Assembly: GCA_017539045.1 (NCBI GenBank)
Contig: JAFYHS010000011.1
Coordinates: forward strand, 1 to 60,232
Direction of reading: 5' to 3'
Source: Bacteroidales bacterium
GTDB lineage: Bacteria; Bacteroidota; Bacteroidia; Bacteroidales; F082
Length of the DNA stretch: 60,232 nucleotides
The position numbers and the translations under genes are program-made. Below the pieces are notes generated by a model that saw only the letters and a program-made list of their open reading frames with translations, made no database searches and had not been told where the DNA came from. Of the stretch, positions 43,760 through 51,385 are shown one piece after another. The number at the start of each line of letters is the position of its first letter. The first letter of the stretch is position 1.

Positions 43760-45148
43760 ATGAAAAAGACTGTATTAATGATGGCCGCCCTCTTGCTGGG
43801 CTCTATGGCCTTCGCACAGACTGAAGAGAAGGCAAAAGCCGTCGACCAGTATGGTAACACAGTGGACGTCAAGACGTTACAGAGCTCTAGCCGCGACGGC
43901 ATCTTGGTGTTCGAATCCAAGGAAAAAGACTACAAGTTCTGGTTTGACACCAGAGTCCAAGTCGATTTTGGTCACTATTTCGGTGCCCAGGAATGGGCTG
44001 ACCCGATTGGTTCAGGTGCCAGCATTCGTCGTGCACGCTTTGCGGCCAAGGCTCAAATCACACCTGATTGGTATGGTGAGATTGACATGGAACTCGCCAA
44101 CGGTTCCTTCGAGCTGAAAGACGCTGTGGTTCGCTACAACGGTTTGAAGAACTGGCAGTTCACTGTCGGTAGCATGAAGCCCGACTTCACTATGTCGCGC
44201 AACACTTCTTCGCGTTATCTCATGTTCATGGAACGTCCTATGGTGATCAACGCCTTTGCTCCTAGCCGTCATCTCGGCGTCTTCGCCAAATACACCAACA
44301 AGTATTTCTTCGGTAGCGCCAGTGTGCTCTTCCAAGAGATAGAAGGCCAAGAGACCCGCGACTATGTGGAAGCCAACAACAAGGACTATGGCATGGACGA
44401 AGGCCTTTCCTATGTCGGTAAGGTCGTGGTGCGTCCCATCAACGAACCCGATCTCGGCATCCATGTCGGTGGTGCAGTCATGTACGACACCCCCAAGACC
44501 TCTGACGAGATGGGTGTGTATAGCGCTACCCGTTTCAGCTGCCGCAACACCACCAACATCAGCCGTAAGAAATATATCGACACCGATGATATCAAGAACA
44601 CCGATCACAACCTCATCGCCACCGCCGAACTCGCTGGTCACTACAATGGCCTGCGTCTCGAAGGTGCCTGGGTGTCGGATTGGACCTACATGAAGCCTGA
44701 AGTTGGCATCGACAAGCCTTATCACTTCCAAGGTTGGTATGTCGAAGGTGCCTGCCTCCTCCTCGGTGGCAAGCAGAGCTACGACTCCGACGGTGCTAAG
44801 TTTAACCGCGTCCGCGCTGGTCGCAGCTGGGGCGACATCGAACTCGTTGGCAAATATGAGTTCCTCGACATGAACGACTACGAAGGCCGTGGCGAGCAAG
44901 CCATCTACGGTGGTTCTGCCGAACTCTATGGTGCTGGTCTCAACTTCTACTTCTCCAAGAACGTGAAGATTGGTCTCAACTATCAGTATGTCAACAACGA
45001 CCGTTATGCCAACGGCAAGGGCAAACTCTATGTCGGTCTCGATGCCGATGGCAACCCGACCAAGGACTTCACCAAGGTCGCTGCCCCCGATGGCAAGGCT
45101 GGTGTGAACTATCACATGCTGCTGGCCCGTTTCCAGGTCGCTTTCTAA
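43760..45148 (+). CDS. O/P-type (phosphate-selective-like) outer-membrane porin
   Basis: 462 residues with a signal peptide (MKKTVLMMAALLLGSMAFAQ). The mature part matches the OprO/OprP porin family: FWFDTRVQVDFGHYFGAQEW, GASIRRARFAAKAQITPDWY, GEIDMELANGSFELKDAVVR and SMKPDFTMSRNTSSRYLMFM. It ends in aromatic LLARFQVAF, typical for barrel insertion. Family members pass phosphate or pyrophosphate, but selectivity varies and is not proven here. Codon use is strongly biased and repetitive, as in highly expressed genes. It heads a same-strand run of five genes. Confidence 0.9.
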   Translation: MKKTVLMMAALLLGSMAFAQTEEKAKAVDQYGNTVDVKTLQSSSRDGILVFESKEKDYKFWFDTRVQVDFGHYFGAQEWADPIGSGASIRRARFAAKAQITPDWYGEIDMELANGSFELKDAVVRYNGLKNWQFTVGSMKPDFTMSRNTSSRYLMFMERPMVINAFAPSRHLGVFAKYTNKYFFGSASVLFQEIEGQETRDYVEANNKDYGMDEGLSYVGKVVVRPINEPDLGIHVGGAVMYDTPKTSDEMGVYSATRFSCRNTTNISRKKYIDTDDIKNTDHNLIATAELAGHYNGLRLEGAWVSDWTYMKPEVGIDKPYHFQGWYVEGACLLLGGKQSYDSDGAKFNRVRAGRSWGDIELVGKYEFLDMNDYEGRGEQAIYGGSAELYGAGLNFYFSKNVKIGLNYQYVNNDRYANGKGKLYVGLDADGNPTKDFTKVAAPDGKAGVNYHMLLARFQVAF

Positions 45149-45186
45149 TCCATCAAAATGTCTAACCTTATAAAATTGAGAATAAT

Positions 45187-46521
45187 ATGAAAAAGATAAT
45201 GTTTGTGGCTTTGGCTCTTTTGATGGGTCTTGCCTCTTGCGTCAAGGATAAGCAATATCCGGGCATCAATATCGCCAATGTTTCTTACGCTCCTACGGCT
45301 GTCCAGGCTACCGATGACGTTACCGTGACGGCTACCATCACCAGCTTCAAGGACTTCACTGCCAAGTTGGTGTATTCTACCGATGAAGCCAACAAAGCCG
45401 AGGAGCTTGGCATGGTGGCTGGTGAAAACAATCTTTACACCGCCGTCATTCCTGCCCAACCTGATGGGACCAAAGTGAGCTTCTACGTGCAAGCCATGAA
45501 CGGTGAGGTTACTGCCGTTTCGCCTGCTATGGAATATGAAGTGGGTGCTGTCGCCATCGACTACAGCAAGCTCCGCCTCAATGAGCTCAATGGTAACGAC
45601 AAGTTCATCGAAATCTACAACGCTGGTGCCGAAGCCATCAATTTGAATGGTGTGTACATTGAAAAGGATGACGCTCAGAACTGGATTGGCGACAACACGG
45701 TGAAGATCGATGCTGGTGCCTATCTCGTGCTCTATAGCGAAGATGTCGTTGCCGACCATCCCGAAGTTCCTGAATCCCTGATCTTCCACAGCGGTCTCTC
45801 CGCCAAGAAGAACGTCCGCATCCAGCTCTTCACGCCCGCTGGCGTTTCCATCGACGACTTCAACCTGACCAACATCGACGCCAACGACCCGGCTTACATC
45901 CCGGCTCCTGCTTCCTACAGCCGCAATGCCGATGGCAAATGGTACTATGCCGATGCCACTCCGGGTGCTGCCAATGTTGATGGTACGGTTGCTCTTCTCG
46001 GTCTCGAAGGTGGCGACACCCCCGAGCCTCCGACTCCCGAAGAGCCCGACTACACCAACCTCGTCCTCAATGAGCTGAATGGCGACACCAAGTTCATCGA
46101 GATTTACAACAAGGGTAATGTTGACCTGTCATTGGAAGGCATGTACATCATGAAAGACGACTATGTCGCCGGTGCTACTTGGACTGGTGATGCCACCATC
46201 GTGGCTCCTGCTCATGGCTATGTTCTGTTGTACAGCGAGGATGTCACTCTTGACCATCCTGAAGTTCCTGAGACGATGATTTTCCATAGCGGTTTCTCAG
46301 CAAAGAAGTCGGTACGTATTACCCTCTTCATGCCTGATGGAGCGGTTAGAGATGAGTTCACGAGAGAAAATTCGGCAGCCCCTGGCGAATGGGGTGTGTC
46401 CATGTCCAATGTGGCTCCTCAATCCTACGCTCGCACTCCCGACGGCGGCGACTGGAAGCTGGCTGATGCCACACCAGGCGAAGCCAATCCCGCCACTGGC
46501 GATGACATTCCGCAGGAATAA
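45187..46521 (+). CDS. Lipoprotein with two lamin-tail domains
   Basis: 444 residues. The lipoprotein signal ends LMGLASCVKD (Cys18). A beta-sandwich region (about 25-120) precedes two related lamin-tail domains: LRLNELNGNDKFIEIYNAGA and, after a PEPPTPEEP linker, LVLNELNGDTKFIEIYNKGN. Both contain the repeated phrase DHPEVPE. Lamin-tail domains mediate binding, often beside nucleases or phosphoesterases, but no catalytic domain is present. It starts 38 bases after the porin, so an accessory role at the outer membrane is likely. Confidence 0.88.
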   Translation: MKKIMFVALALLMGLASCVKDKQYPGINIANVSYAPTAVQATDDVTVTATITSFKDFTAKLVYSTDEANKAEELGMVAGENNLYTAVIPAQPDGTKVSFYVQAMNGEVTAVSPAMEYEVGAVAIDYSKLRLNELNGNDKFIEIYNAGAEAINLNGVYIEKDDAQNWIGDNTVKIDAGAYLVLYSEDVVADHPEVPESLIFHSGLSAKKNVRIQLFTPAGVSIDDFNLTNIDANDPAYIPAPASYSRNADGKWYYADATPGAANVDGTVALLGLEGGDTPEPPTPEEPDYTNLVLNELNGDTKFIEIYNKGNVDLSLEGMYIMKDDYVAGATWTGDATIVAPAHGYVLLYSEDVTLDHPEVPETMIFHSGFSAKKSVRITLFMPDGAVRDEFTRENSAAPGEWGVSMSNVAPQSYARTPDGGDWKLADATPGEANPATGDDIPQE

Positions 46522-46532
46522 GGTGAGAATAT

Positions 46533-46666
46533 GAGATTCCCTTCGGGAATGGAGTTTTATTCATGAGTTATTAAGCGGCGGCTTGTAAATCTAATACGAC
46601 AGAAAGGCAGACCAGCCGCCGCCTTTTATACAAGTCAATCATTCTCCATTCCCCGAGGGGAATCTC
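46533..46666. repeat. MITE-like inverted-repeat element with internal hairpin
   Basis: Arms of 22 and 23 bases (left begins GAGATTCCCTTCGGG, right begins CTCCATTCCCCGAGG) are near-perfect inverted copies around about 90 bases. Inside, AAGCGGCGGCT and AGCCGCCGCC form a second stem followed by TTTT, which may terminate transcription after the lamin-tail gene. No ORF is seen in it. Confidence 0.75.
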
Positions 46667-46711
46667 AAACTTAAATTATTGAATTTTGAATTTTGAATCT
46701 TAAATAACTCT

Positions 46712-47356
46712 ATGGCAAAAGAAGAAATGAAAATCGGCGAAGTGTCAAAGCCGAGATTTGAGTTCCGCTCCTTTGGACAGTGCTTCTGCGAGGCCCACAA
46801 ACGCATGGCCCGCCTGTCGATGCCCGTCCCCGAGAAGGTTTGGGAGCGCCTCAGCGATGAGATCTATATCATCTCCCGCAAAAACGACATCAACAACACC
46901 AAGATACGCGACGGCAAGATGGACATCAAGACCTTCGTGCAGAGCGTCGATGGCCTCGAGCAGTGGAATCCTCTGATGAAGGGCGAGTTTCCCATCAGCC
47001 GTGAGGTGCTCGAGAAGGAAGTGTTCCCCGCCTTCATGGTCGAGATGCCCAAGCTGACAAAGGACACTTATACCTATGACGAGTTCATCGCCATGGTGAA
47101 GGCCAACCCCGACCTGGCTGCCGTGCGCGTCCACAAGCGCCGCTTCGGCTACATGGTCAACGACACCATCTGCGAGTTTGGTGAGGTGCTTATCAACGGT
47201 GCGAAGGTGGTGACCATTAACTCCGAGTCGACCGAGATCGAGGACATCAAGAAGACCATCAAGGAGTGCGGTCTCGAGGGTGTCGAAAACATCAACTATT
47301 TACAGGCTATCAAGCGCGTCATCGGCATGTCCGACAAACCGCTTGCAAATGAATAA
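46712..47356 (+). CDS. Divergent CYTH-like protein
   Basis: 214 residues, soluble, no signal. Although not an obvious match, its order of motifs follows the CYTH/triphosphate tunnel fold: RFEFRSFG in place of the ExExK strand, EIYIISRKNDINNTKIRDGK and MDIKTFVQ for the arginine/lysine strands, VRVHKRRFGYMVNDTICEFG and GAKVVTINSESTEIEDIKKT for the second half, and a final NYLQAIKRVIG helix. The acidic metal-binding ExE is missing. I infer a catalytically altered CYTH-type protein. A canonical CYTH gene follows six bases later. Confidence 0.7.
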   Translation: MAKEEMKIGEVSKPRFEFRSFGQCFCEAHKRMARLSMPVPEKVWERLSDEIYIISRKNDINNTKIRDGKMDIKTFVQSVDGLEQWNPLMKGEFPISREVLEKEVFPAFMVEMPKLTKDTYTYDEFIAMVKANPDLAAVRVHKRRFGYMVNDTICEFGEVLINGAKVVTINSESTEIEDIKKTIKECGLEGVENINYLQAIKRVIGMSDKPLANE

Positions 47357-47362
47357 ACGACT

Positions 47363-47839
47363 ATGGCACAAGAGATTGAAAAAAAGTTTTTGGTAAAGGG
47401 TGACTTCAAGGCTGAGGCTTTCAAGGCCACGCGCATCACCCAAGGTTATCTCAGCAGCGTGCCCGAGCGTACCGTCCGCGTGCGTGTGAAGGGCGACAAG
47501 GGCTTCATCACCATCAAGGGTATCGGCAACGCCTCTGGCGCCGCCCGCTTCGAATGGGAGAAGGAGATTCCTGTCGAGGAGGTGCAACAACTTCTTGAAA
47601 TCTGCGAACCCGGTGTCATCGACAAGACCCGCTATCTCGTCAAGAACACCGATGGCAAGCACACCTGGGAAGTCGACGAGTTCTATGGCGACAACGACGG
47701 CCTTATCGTCGCTGAAGTCGAGCTCACCGACGAGAACGAGCCCTTCGACAAGCCTGCCTGGCTCGGCGAAGAGGTCACCGGCGACCCCAAGTACTTCAAC
47801 TCCATGTTGATGAAGAATCCGTATAAGAACTGGAAATAA
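47363..47839 (+). CDS. CYTH-domain protein (triphosphate tunnel metalloenzyme)
   Basis: 158 residues. The metal-binding motif EIEKKFLV opens the protein, followed by RTVRVRVKGDKGFITIKG, FEWEKEIPVEE, KTRYLVK, WEVDEFYG and GLIVAEVELTDE, all tunnel residues. Size and layout match small bacterial enzymes shown to hydrolyse inorganic tripolyphosphate (NeuTTM/CthTTM type); adenylate cyclase or thiamine triphosphatase activity is a less likely alternative. It sits between the divergent CYTH-like gene and the anion transporter. Confidence 0.92.
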   Translation: MAQEIEKKFLVKGDFKAEAFKATRITQGYLSSVPERTVRVRVKGDKGFITIKGIGNASGAARFEWEKEIPVEEVQQLLEICEPGVIDKTRYLVKNTDGKHTWEVDEFYGDNDGLIVAEVELTDENEPFDKPAWLGEEVTGDPKYFNSMLMKNPYKNWK

Positions 47840-47854
47840 TATGTGACGCTTGTC

Positions 47855-47930
47855 GTCATTGCGAGGAACGAAGCAATCCAGACAGAAAGCTTTAACACCG
47901 GATTGCTTCGTCGTTCCTCCTCGCAATGAC
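47855..47930. repeat. Inverted-repeat element beginning GTCATTGCGAGGAACG
   Basis: The left arm (47855-47879) is mirrored by 47900-47930, with two 3-base insertions in the right arm. This is a widespread bacterial small palindromic repeat. It occupies most of the 146-base gap before the transporter and contains no gene. Confidence 0.75.
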
Positions 47931-47985
47931 GCAAAGCGGCAGAAGACATTAACTCTAAACTCTAAACACTAAACTCTAAACTACC

Positions 47986-49575
47986 ATGGCATTCGACCCG
48001 CTAGACATGAACAACTACAAAGTGGAAAAACTGCCCAAGATGCAGAAATCCAACTTTGAGATTTGGATGGCTCGCCTCGGCGGCCCCTTGGCCATCATCG
48101 CCTTCGTCGTGATTTATTGGTGCTGCCACATCGGTTTCATCGATAACCTGAACACCGAGATGCTGACCGAGAAGGCCTTGAAGCGTTGCAACGACATCGG
48201 TTTCGAGGAGTTCCTCCGTACCAACTACGCCATGCTCGCCATCTTCGTCGCGGGTCTCATCCTCTGGATGACGGAGGCCATCCCCAACTACCTGACCTCG
48301 CTGTTCATCATCCTGGGTATCGTGCTCTGTAATGTCACCACACAGAAGGAGGCCTTGGCCCAACTCGGTCACCCTGTGATGTGGCTTAATATCCTTTCCT
48401 TTGTCTTGGCCAGTATGCTGGTTAAGACGCAATTCGCCAAGCGATTGGCTTTGGCTTTTGTCATCAAGTTCGGCAAGAGCGCCAAAGGTGTGCTCTGGAG
48501 TTTCTTGATCATTAACTTGGTGTTGTCGGCCTTTATCTCGGCCACCACGGTGAAGGCCACCATTATGTTGCCCATCTTCATGACGGTGTGTGCCATCTAT
48601 GGTGCCTCCAACGGCAACCGCAACAACTTTGGCCGCAACCTTGTCATCCAAAACCTCTTTCAGGTGAACATCGGTGCCAATGCGTTTTACACGGGTAGCG
48701 GCGCCCACCTGCTGGCCATTTCGCTCATCGCTGGCTTCGTCGGCAGCTGCGACTTCGGCTATGCCGACTGGCTCGTCTCTTGCGGCCCGATGAGTGCCTT
48801 GATTCTCGTGATAGGCTTGTTGCTGGGCACATACGTCTTCTTCCCGATGAAGAAAGAGGAGCAGGTGCCTCAAATCGAAGGTGGCTTGGAACGCTTGAAA
48901 GAAGAGCTGAAGGCCATGGGTAAGATGAAGGCCGAAGAGTACAAGGCCGTGGGCATCTTCGTGTTGGTGCTTGTCCTTTGGATCACAAAGGGCACCTTCC
49001 ATAATATCGATGAGACCATCGTCGCCTTGTTGGGTGCCGTCCTCGCCTTGTTGCCGGGCATCGGCGTGGTGAAATGGAACGACGTCGACATCCCTTGGCA
49101 TCTGATGCTGTTCTCGGCTGGTGCTTACACCTTGGGCTCTGGCCTCAATGCCACTGATCTGCCCAACACCATGGTCAATGCCGCTTTCGACAGCCTCGGC
49201 ATCACTTCCAATACCCCATTCTGGGTGCTGTATGTCATCCTCACCTTCTTGATGATGTACTCGGGCTTGGTCTTCCAAAGCAAGACCATCCGCACCATGG
49301 TCTTTGTGCCCATCGCCTTGGGTGTGGAGGCACGTTTCGGCTTCCCCGTCATGAGCCTCAGCTTGCCCGTGGCCATGCTCATCGAGCACTGCTATGTATT
49401 GCCCTTCAACAGCAAGCCCGCCGCATTGCTTTACAACACCAACCAATATAGCATGACCGACGCCTTCAAGTTCGGCATCACCATGATGACCATCTCATGG
49501 GTGCTTATTCTCGTCTGGGGCGAGACGGTGCTGCATTGGCTGGATATCACGCCGGGGTTGTTTTTAGTGAAGTAG
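47986..49575 (+). CDS. SLC13/DASS-type anion:sodium symporter
   Basis: 529 residues with about 11-12 hydrophobic helices. ILWMTEAIPNYLTSLFIILG matches the DASS first re-entrant region, NIGANAFYTGSGAHLLAISL corresponds to the substrate-binding SNT-like loop, and MLIEHCYVLPFNSKPAALLY to the second. The family carries dicarboxylates, citrate, sulfate or other oxyanions with sodium. Substrate is not determinable; the porin and CYTH neighbours make a phosphorylated or phosphate-like anion possible. A basic/acidic cytoplasmic loop lies near residues 285-315. Confidence 0.9.
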   Translation: MAFDPLDMNNYKVEKLPKMQKSNFEIWMARLGGPLAIIAFVVIYWCCHIGFIDNLNTEMLTEKALKRCNDIGFEEFLRTNYAMLAIFVAGLILWMTEAIPNYLTSLFIILGIVLCNVTTQKEALAQLGHPVMWLNILSFVLASMLVKTQFAKRLALAFVIKFGKSAKGVLWSFLIINLVLSAFISATTVKATIMLPIFMTVCAIYGASNGNRNNFGRNLVIQNLFQVNIGANAFYTGSGAHLLAISLIAGFVGSCDFGYADWLVSCGPMSALILVIGLLLGTYVFFPMKKEEQVPQIEGGLERLKEELKAMGKMKAEEYKAVGIFVLVLVLWITKGTFHNIDETIVALLGAVLALLPGIGVVKWNDVDIPWHLMLFSAGAYTLGSGLNATDLPNTMVNAAFDSLGITSNTPFWVLYVILTFLMMYSGLVFQSKTIRTMVFVPIALGVEARFGFPVMSLSLPVAMLIEHCYVLPFNSKPAALLYNTNQYSMTDAFKFGITMMTISWVLILVWGETVLHWLDITPGLFLVK

Positions 49576-49658
49576 GGTGTGATCTTCTTTTCGCATTGCA
49601 AATTCTGATGTTCACGGCTTCCGAATGGCGCATTCGGAAGGGCGGATGATGAGTGGGG

Positions 49659-49850
49659 TCACCTATCCAACTCCACCCCCGCACCAACCCACTCAATCAG
49701 CTCCATCTCCATCCTCGTGCTATCCGCCGCCATCGTCCTGCTGCTTTCGGCAGGCGCATCCTTCGCCTGTGCCGTCTTCTCCTGTCGGCATCCCGCCAGC
49801 AGCATCATGGCCGCCATCAAAACCCAAGTCCAAATCCTCATCGCTCTCAT
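49659..49850 (-). CDS. Very small lipoprotein
   Basis: 63 residues. A good lipoprotein signal MRAMRIWTWVLMAAMMLLAG ends at Cys21; the short mature part is polar and acidic (AKDAPAESSRTMAADSTRME). No domain. It is considered real because of the clean lipobox and because its upstream region carries the same nine-base-period array found before the next two genes. Function unknown. Gap 49576-49658 holds nothing else recognisable. Confidence 0.65.
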   Translation of the reverse strand: MRAMRIWTWVLMAAMMLLAGCRQEKTAQAKDAPAESSRTMAADSTRMEMELIEWVGAGVELDR

Positions 49851-49854
49851 AGTG

Positions 49855-49905
49855 TCTTATTATTATTAGTCTTATCAGTCCTCTAAGTCCTATCCGTCCC
49901 CGTCG
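49855..49905 (-). repeat. Nine-base-period array before the small lipoprotein
   Basis: On the plus strand: TATTATTAG, TCTTATCAG, TCCTCTAAG, TCCTATCCG, TCCCCGTCG. It ends four bases from the start codon and is homologous to the arrays at 51235 and 53032. Confidence 0.75.
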
Positions 49906-49968
49906 TTAGCACGTTAGCACGAAAGCACGCATAACGAAACAACGAAATGCTCCGCATTCAACGAAGTT
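49904..49968. repeat. GTTAGCACG repeat block
   Basis: GTTAGCACGTTAGCACGAAA followed by GCACGCATAACGAAACAACG and ATGCTCCGCATTCAACGAAG. It starts 19 bases beyond the stop codon of the gene at 49988. Confidence 0.7.
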
Positions 49969-49987
49969 AAAGCACTGGAAAGCCCCC

Positions 49988-51232
49988 TCAATACTTCTCC
50001 CTCAAATAATCCCTAATAACTCCATTCACTTCCTCCCGCTTCACCCCCAGCAGTATCTCGATCATCTCATACTCATCCTCATTTCTCTTTGTTTCAAACA
50101 GCATCCGCTTCACCAAATCCATTCCGCCCTTCTTGTACAGCATCTCGCAAATCACCATCTGGATGTCATAACTATAATTCGAGTTTACATCACTATAAGG
50201 CCTTTTGTACTTTATGACGCTTTGGGTTGAATCATGCGTGTATTTCCCATCGGCATCCATATAAGCCTGAATCAAATCCACGGAAAGGTCGATTTGTGGA
50301 TTGTCATTCAAAAACGCCTTCAACTTGTCAAAATGCCACTCTTTGGTCTGTAGAACATGCTCGCCAAAATAGCAGCATACTCCTTCCTCAAACCAGGAAA
50401 AGCGTTGACCATTTGACACGTTTTTAAGCATCAGATGTATGAATTCATGGATTTTGCTTTCACCGCCTTTTGTGTAGCAAATCTTGTTCTTGCCTATTTT
50501 ACTGTTTCCGTATGGGACAACCGTTTCAGCCGAATAGAAGTCATAGCAACTGCCGTCTATCCCGAAGTAATGGAACATTTCCGTCTTGTTCTCAAACAAA
50601 TAATACTCCACAGGTTCCATTCCATCGACACCAAACTCTTCGGCGAATGCCGAAAGCCTCAACACGGCAGTGTTGGCCGCCTGTTCATCAAAATGATATG
50701 TCGATGGATAATAATAGGTAATCCACCCGATTTGTTTCTTACAGAAATAGCTTTTATTGATGGTCAGCTTATTGACCAACTTGAATCCATCGCTTGTTCT
50801 TATCAGTGGAATGGTAAAAATCCCCAACAACTGTTTTGGGCTTGGGAAGTCATCAAAAAACGCAGTTTGGAGTTCATACAAGGTGTCGTTGCGTTTCGTA
50901 ACCCCCATGAAATACTCTTCGTATGCGTAAAACGGCAGCAAATTACACTGAATGATGGAATTTGGGTTTCCGTAGTTCTCTATTTCAGAATCAGCCCAAA
51001 AGTCGTAATTCGTTGGTTTGTATTGAGGGTCACTCATTTGCCCATAATCCAAGAATTGTGCATATTCATATTGTTGCCAGAAATCATAAATCTCATGGAA
51101 GACCCCAGAGGTGGTATCCAAAAACAGAGGATCTCGCAAAGCTGCTTTTCGCTGAAAGTCTTGAGCATGCATCGTCATCCCTCCCGCCATCAGCAGGAAC
51201 GCAAGTAAGGTCAAAATTCTTGTTGTTTTCAT
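49988..51232 (-). CDS. Secreted gluzincin-like putative metallopeptidase
   Basis: 414 residues with a signal peptide (MKTTRILTLLAFLLMAGGMT then MHAQ). The sequence HEFIH at 262-266 fits the HExxH zinc motif, and WFEEGVCCYFGE at 280-291 supplies a downstream Glu, as in peptidase MA-like gluzincins. The N-terminal 230 residues are rich in Tyr and Trp and not recognised. No T9SS domain. Predicted to act in the periplasm or outside. The longer frame is rejected: its first 42 residues are translated repeat. The signal peptide nearly matches that of the next gene. Confidence 0.78.
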   Translation of the reverse strand: MKTTRILTLLAFLLMAGGMTMHAQDFQRKAALRDPLFLDTTSGVFHEIYDFWQQYEYAQFLDYGQMSDPQYKPTNYDFWADSEIENYGNPNSIIQCNLLPFYAYEEYFMGVTKRNDTLYELQTAFFDDFPSPKQLLGIFTIPLIRTSDGFKLVNKLTINKSYFCKKQIGWITYYYPSTYHFDEQAANTAVLRLSAFAEEFGVDGMEPVEYYLFENKTEMFHYFGIDGSCYDFYSAETVVPYGNSKIGKNKICYTKGGESKIHEFIHLMLKNVSNGQRFSWFEEGVCCYFGEHVLQTKEWHFDKLKAFLNDNPQIDLSVDLIQAYMDADGKYTHDSTQSVIKYKRPYSDVNSNYSYDIQMVICEMLYKKGGMDLVKRMLFETKRNEDEYEMIEILLGVKREEVNGVIRDYLREKY

Positions 51233-51234
51233 TG

Positions 51235-51288
51235 TCCTATTAGTATTATTAGTCATATTTGTCCTATAAGTCCCATCTTTTGCATCCG
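51235..51288 (-). repeat. Nine-base-period array before the gluzincin-like gene
   Basis: Plus-strand units: TCCTATTAG, TATTATTAG, TCATATTTG, TCCTATAAG, TCCCATCTT, TTGCATCCG. It ends two bases from the ATG. Because nine is a multiple of three, an in-frame ATG inside the array (coding MTNNTNRTM) could extend the protein. Confidence 0.8.
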
Positions 51289-51346
51289 GGAGGCCCCCCC
51301 CCTGAAATCGAAGATTCGACGTAGTCAAAGGGGACCATGGGAAGTC

Positions 51347-51376
51347 CGTCGTTAGCACGTAAGTACGTTAGCACGA
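51347..51376. repeat. GTTAGCACG repeat block
   Basis: CGTCGTTAGCACGTAAGTAC followed by GTTAGCACGA, nine bases beyond the stop of the gene at 51386. A C-run and GGGG-rich stretch (51293-51340) lies between it and the nine-base array. Confidence 0.7.
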
Positions 51377-51385
51377 AAAAAAACA

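Noticed and set aside
44012-45115. A 367-codon frame opposite the porin gene
   Set aside because: Results from strong codon bias in the porin; no promoter or family match.
46573-46627. A structured RNA or riboswitch between the lamin-tail and CYTH-like genes
   Set aside because: The folding is explained by nested inverted repeats of a MITE-like element; no conserved riboswitch core seen.
48001-49446. A 481-codon frame opposite the SLC13 transporter
   Set aside because: His/Gln/Asp-rich antisense translation of membrane helices, a common artefact.
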